Below, piece by piece: positions 30,294 to 33,048 of a DNA stretch of 33,048 nt (within the stretch, counting starts at the first letter, position 1; each line of letters opens with the position of its first letter). The notes beneath the pieces are model-generated. The model was given only the letters and a program-made list of their open reading frames with translations, was not told the origin of the DNA and searched no databases. The stretch is from Anaerolineae bacterium (lineage in GTDB: Bacteria; Chloroflexota; Anaerolineae; Aggregatilineales; UBA2796), in assembly GCA_019637555.1 (NCBI GenBank), contig JAHBVK010000062.1, forward strand, positions 1 through 33,048, read 5' to 3'. A program made the position numbers and the translations under genes.

Positions 30294-31556
30294 TCACGTT
30301 CCCATGCACTCGTTGAGCAGCACCGTCAACTGATCGCGCAGCACCTTGAAGGAATAGAACTGCGTGGCGATGCGATAATTTTCCTCCACTATCTCAGTGA
30401 TCCGTGCTGGATCGTTGAGCAGCGATTGCGTCTCTTTAACCGTCGCTTCGGCAATGAACTCCTGAAACGTCAGCACCTTAAATCCCTTCGGCTTGATGTC
30501 GATCTCGAATATCTCGTAGCCACGCATGAGGATCGGGCGGCGGAAATAGATCGTTTCCAGAAAAGCGTTGCCGAAGCCCTCGATCACTGAAGGATAAGTG
30601 ATCAGATCGGCAGCGTAGTAGGCATCAGCGAGTGAGTAGATTTTGCGGTTATCAGCGGTCTTGCCGCGATCATAGTCGAAGCGATCTGCCGCGAAGATGA
30701 CGTGCGTATTCAGCAGATCAGCGAAACGGCGCAGATAATCAGCATAGTCGCGCCCCTCGTCGCCAGATTCGTGAGTGATCACCAGCGTGGCAGGTTTGTC
30801 CAGGCGTCGCGTCAACTCGATGGCGCGTTCGATCTGTTTACGCGGCACAATGCGAGTCGGCTGCAAGAGCAGCAGCGCATCTGCTGCGACGCCCAGTTCG
30901 ACGCGCAGATCAGCAGCGTAACCATCGGGCGGTGGCGGTGGATCATCGAAGTTCATCACGTTGGGGATCAGCACTGCGCGTTCGCCCGTCCGCATCGCCA
31001 GTTGATGCGCGGCGAAAGAGTTGATCACAACATGGCGCAGTGTTGGCAGCACAGGCGGGAATGCCGCCCGCAGATAGTCGTTAGCGGCGCTGATCAGGAA
31101 GCGTTCGCGTTCCCATGCAAAATCGTGATGGTGCGCAATCGCGGGGATCTGTGTTTCGGCGATGAACTCGGTGATCGCCAAGCCAAGCGGGATGTGGACG
31201 GGGATCGCCAGCGCGTTCTCAATGATCAGGATGTCCAGCTTAAAGCGATCTACGAAACGCTGCAAATGCCCCTTGAGATATTCCTTAAGTTTTTGTACAT
31301 GCTGTGAAGTCTGCGGCAAGCGGATGTAATCCCCGAACAGTTCTTGCGTCAGCGCGAATACGTCAGGGTGCGTGAAATGCGCTTCCGGTACGACGTAAGA
31401 TTGTTCCGCTGACCATTCGCTCTCGCCTGCGAAGTAGTAGCAGTGATGTCCGAGTTCGGTGAGGACGTGCGCCCATTTCGCCGTTTCCAGTGAGACGCCA
31501 TCCGTACCTGCCAGCCGCGTAGAGATGAAACCGATATGCAGGGATTTAGCTGCCAT
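30294..31556 (-). CDS. GT4-type glycosyltransferase
   Basis: A 420-residue GT-B fold glycosyltransferase. The N-terminal Rossmann half begins 'MAAKSLHIGFISTRLAGTDG' with the glycine-rich loop 'AGTDGVSLE' near the acceptor site, as in GT4 enzymes. The C-terminal half has 'LQPTRIVPRKQIERAIEL' (the basic R..K pair for the nucleotide-sugar phosphates) and the donor-site 'PSVIEGFGNAFLETIYFRRP' with the E-x7-E motif. It transfers a sugar from a nucleotide donor to an unknown acceptor in the cytoplasm; 'HHHDFAWERERF' is a common feature of trehalose- or mannosyl-type GT4 relatives. It is a single gene with no polysaccharide cluster around it. Confidence 0.9.
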   Translation of the reverse strand: MAAKSLHIGFISTRLAGTDGVSLETAKWAHVLTELGHHCYYFAGESEWSAEQSYVVPEAHFTHPDVFALTQELFGDYIRLPQTSQHVQKLKEYLKGHLQRFVDRFKLDILIIENALAIPVHIPLGLAITEFIAETQIPAIAHHHDFAWERERFLISAANDYLRAAFPPVLPTLRHVVINSFAAHQLAMRTGERAVLIPNVMNFDDPPPPPDGYAADLRVELGVAADALLLLQPTRIVPRKQIERAIELTRRLDKPATLVITHESGDEGRDYADYLRRFADLLNTHVIFAADRFDYDRGKTADNRKIYSLADAYYAADLITYPSVIEGFGNAFLETIYFRRPILMRGYEIFEIDIKPKGFKVLTFQEFIAEATVKETQSLLNDPARITEIVEENYRIATQFYSFKVLRDQLTVLLNECMGT

Positions 31557-31847
31557 CTGTTGCTCCTGTTACTTTTGTCAGATGGTAGCAGATGGGAGGG
31601 GAAGGGCAAACTATCGGTGTGGCAGAGAACGTTGTCCGGCAGGTAGGTGGCATCGTTTGCAGGCGAACGTAGACCGGAGGTTGAAACCTCCGGCTACAAC
31701 ATGCGGCAAACCCACTGAAGTGGGTTAGAAGTAAGAATTTAATATCAGTAGTGTGTACAGCACTCATCCAGCCTGAAAGTTAGCTTATACTTCGTATTCT
31801 AGAGAGAACTTCTGCCGTTCCTCAACATTTTCGATTGCGGAGAGATC
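31557..31847. other. Intergenic region with repeat
   Basis: Apart from the paired palindrome element at 31670-31728, nothing definite is seen. The ATG at 31848 of the NYN gene has GGAGAGA about 8 bases upstream. Confidence 0.5.
31670..31728. repeat. Paired palindrome element, copy 2
   Basis: It contains CCGGAGGTTGAAACCTCCGG (31674-31693) and AACCCACTGAAGTGGGTT (31709-31726), in the same order and spacing as the copy at 15379-15436. Confidence 0.85.
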
Positions 31848-32729
31848 ATGCCCACAGCCAAGTTGCAGATGGCGCTGCTGATTGACGGCGATAACGCCCA
31901 ACCATCACTTACGCAGTCGTTACTGGAAGCACTGGAGAACTATGGTCGGTGCGTGATCCGTCGCGTGTATGGCGACTGGACAGCCGACAATATGAATCTG
32001 TCCGGCTGGCCCAAAATTGGGGAAACGCACGCCATTCAACTGGTGCAGCAATCGCGCTACACTGCGGGCAAAAACGCCAATGACATCGCCATCACCATCG
32101 CCGCGATGGAGATTATGCAGTCGGGGAAAGTGAATGCCTTTTGCATCGTCTCCAGTGATAGTGACTTCACGCCGTTGGTGATGCGTCTCAAGGATGAAGG
32201 GGTAACGGTCATCGTAGTGGGAAAAGCTACGACTCCAGCGTCACTGGTGAACGCCAGCTCGGTGTTCATTTCAACGGACAAGTTGAATGGCAACGGCGCG
32301 GAAAAGCCCGCGGAAACGGTTGTTCCGCCTAACCCTACCAAGAGCGCCACGAATGCCAGTTCGGTCAAGCCTGCGAATCCTGCCAATGCCGCGAAAGTTG
32401 CCAGCAGTGCGAGCATCCCAAGTGCCTCAAGCACAGCCAAAGTTAGTTCGACTGCTCCCGCTGCCGTCAAACCCGCCAAGACACCGAATGCGCGTCCGCT
32501 GCTGAAACGAGCCTACGAGATGGCCAACAAACCTGATGAATGGATGGGTTTGGGGATGTTGGGTCATAACTTGCATCAGCTTGATCCCCAGTTCAAGCCG
32601 CAAACTTATGGACACAAGGGCTTATCTCAGTTGGTGGCACAATATGAGGATGTATTTGAGGTGCGAACGGAACAAGGCAAAGGGAATACCGCACAAACTA
32701 GTGTCAGGCTGAAGAAAAAGAAGGGATGA
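31848..32729 (+). CDS. NYN-domain RNase-like protein with OST-HTH (LabA/DUF88 type)
   Basis: A 293-residue protein. Residues ~6-145 form a NYN (PIN-like) nuclease domain of the LabA/DUF88 family: 'ALLIDGDNAQ' (D13, D15), 'TAGKNANDIAITIAAMEI' and 'CIVSSDSDFTPLVMRL' carry the acidic metal-binding residues. A low-complexity Ala/Ser/Pro/Lys linker (~150-210) follows, then a C-terminal OST-HTH/LOTUS domain ('LLKRAYEMANKPDEWMGLGM' to 'FEVRTEQ'), which binds RNA in eukaryotic relatives. This combination suggests a guided or structured-RNA nuclease. The bacterial role of LabA-type proteins is little known. It is probably monocistronic. Confidence 0.88.
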   Translation: MPTAKLQMALLIDGDNAQPSLTQSLLEALENYGRCVIRRVYGDWTADNMNLSGWPKIGETHAIQLVQQSRYTAGKNANDIAITIAAMEIMQSGKVNAFCIVSSDSDFTPLVMRLKDEGVTVIVVGKATTPASLVNASSVFISTDKLNGNGAEKPAETVVPPNPTKSATNASSVKPANPANAAKVASSASIPSASSTAKVSSTAPAAVKPAKTPNARPLLKRAYEMANKPDEWMGLGMLGHNLHQLDPQFKPQTYGHKGLSQLVAQYEDVFEVRTEQGKGNTAQTSVRLKKKKG

Positions 32730-32967
32730 TCGAGTTCAGGCGATGCGAAGCTATTCCCGGCGCTGAAGCACCGGGCTGAAACCAGAGGCTGCCGCTTCGT
32801 CTTTAGAAGGAGATGGGGTTCGCAATGAGGTTGCGTCGTGCTGATCGTTATTTCGCTTCTGCTAACCGATCTGCGTACTGGCGCTGTGGAACTTATTATT
32901 AAATTCGTTTTGGTGATGGTACACTGATCCTGTGCAGGACAGCAATGATCCCTCAAGATGAGGCTTG
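32730..32967. other. Intergenic region with palindrome
   Basis: CCCGGcGCtgaaGCaCCGGG (32756-32775) is a member of the loop-conserved palindrome family and is followed by CTGAAACC. No clear promoter is seen before the last gene; TACACT at 32920-32925 lacks a good -35. Confidence 0.5.
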
Positions 32968-33048
32968 ATGTCGGAACAGGTTTTTATTGATGCGTTAGGT
33001 GATGAAATCGTCTTGGCTGATTCAGTACGAGAGATGATTTTGCTAAAA
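32968..33048 (+). CDS. Start of a gene, function unknown (truncated by the window)
   Basis: ATG 32968 opens a frame of 27 codons to the window end ('MSEQVFIDALGDEIVLADSV', then 'REMILLK'). A weak GAGG lies ~5 bases upstream. The hydrophilic, acidic start without a signal peptide suggests a cytoplasmic protein. Too little is visible to name it. Confidence 0.45.
   Translation, partial: MSEQVFIDALGDEIVLADSVREMILLK

Overview
The window looks like chromosomal DNA from a heterotrophic bacterium, most likely a member of the Chloroflexota (Anaerolineae-like). This assignment is an inference. It rests on several sugar ABC transporter parts including a Tat-exported binding protein, a lipoprotein with a Thr/Pro-rich 'TPTPSPT' stalk, palindromic intergenic repeats, and many small toxin-antitoxin-like pairs. 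No rRNA or other definitive marker is present.

Layout. 1-4004: the end of a sugar-binding protein, then a GH15 glucoamylase-like enzyme overlapping a GH31 alpha-glucosidase by 4 bases. 4133-5603: a DUF4111 nucleotidyltransferase and a VapBC-type pair. 5697-8950: a Clp/HSP100-like AAA+ protein whose first ATPase module is badly degenerate, closely followed by a membrane-anchored SGNH hydrolase. 9072-11011: an esterase lipoprotein and a secreted PPC-like protein separated by a nested-palindrome element. 11020-11759 (minus): an unrecognised protein overlapping a small potassium channel. 11863-13925: tRNA-Met(CAT) with a clear promoter and terminator, then a GH13 MalZ/neopullulanase-like enzyme.

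13926-17963 is a repeat-rich, decaying region. It holds one intact unknown gene (14417-15106) and then broken genes: a DUF4062 domain, a membrane protein, a small Cys-motif protein, an ester cyclase, a DUF559 endonuclease-like gene and a copy of a permease 3' end. 17976-18707 (minus) is a DUF433-DUF5615 pair lying between that permease remnant and the intact permease gene. 18771-22181 (minus) is a complete sugar ABC importer set (binding protein, MalF-like and MalG-like permeases) without its ATPase. 22670-24523 is a family-5 (peptide-type) binding protein with a strong terminator.

24691-25397 is a MntA-HepT-type pair whose HepT frame is interrupted by a TAG. 25682-27018 holds a zinc-ribbon/FHA protein and a GNAT acetyltransferase. 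27050-28027 is a TolB-like beta-propeller gene that is visibly more AT-rich than its neighbours. The minus strand then carries a zinc alcohol dehydrogenase, a RidA-family protein, a transposase remnant and a GT4 glycosyltransferase. A NYN/OST-HTH (LabA-like) protein and the first codons of an unknown gene end the window.

Functionally, the coherent theme is alpha-glucan/maltodextrin use: GH15, GH31 and GH13 enzymes plus two sugar-binding proteins and two permeases. The rest is a mosaic of accessory modules. The most notable signals are the D1-dead Clp-like ATPase, a family of palindromes with a conserved loop and a variable stem, the permease duplication flanking a toxin-antitoxin-like pair, and the run of frameshifted genes at 15.5-17.7 kb.
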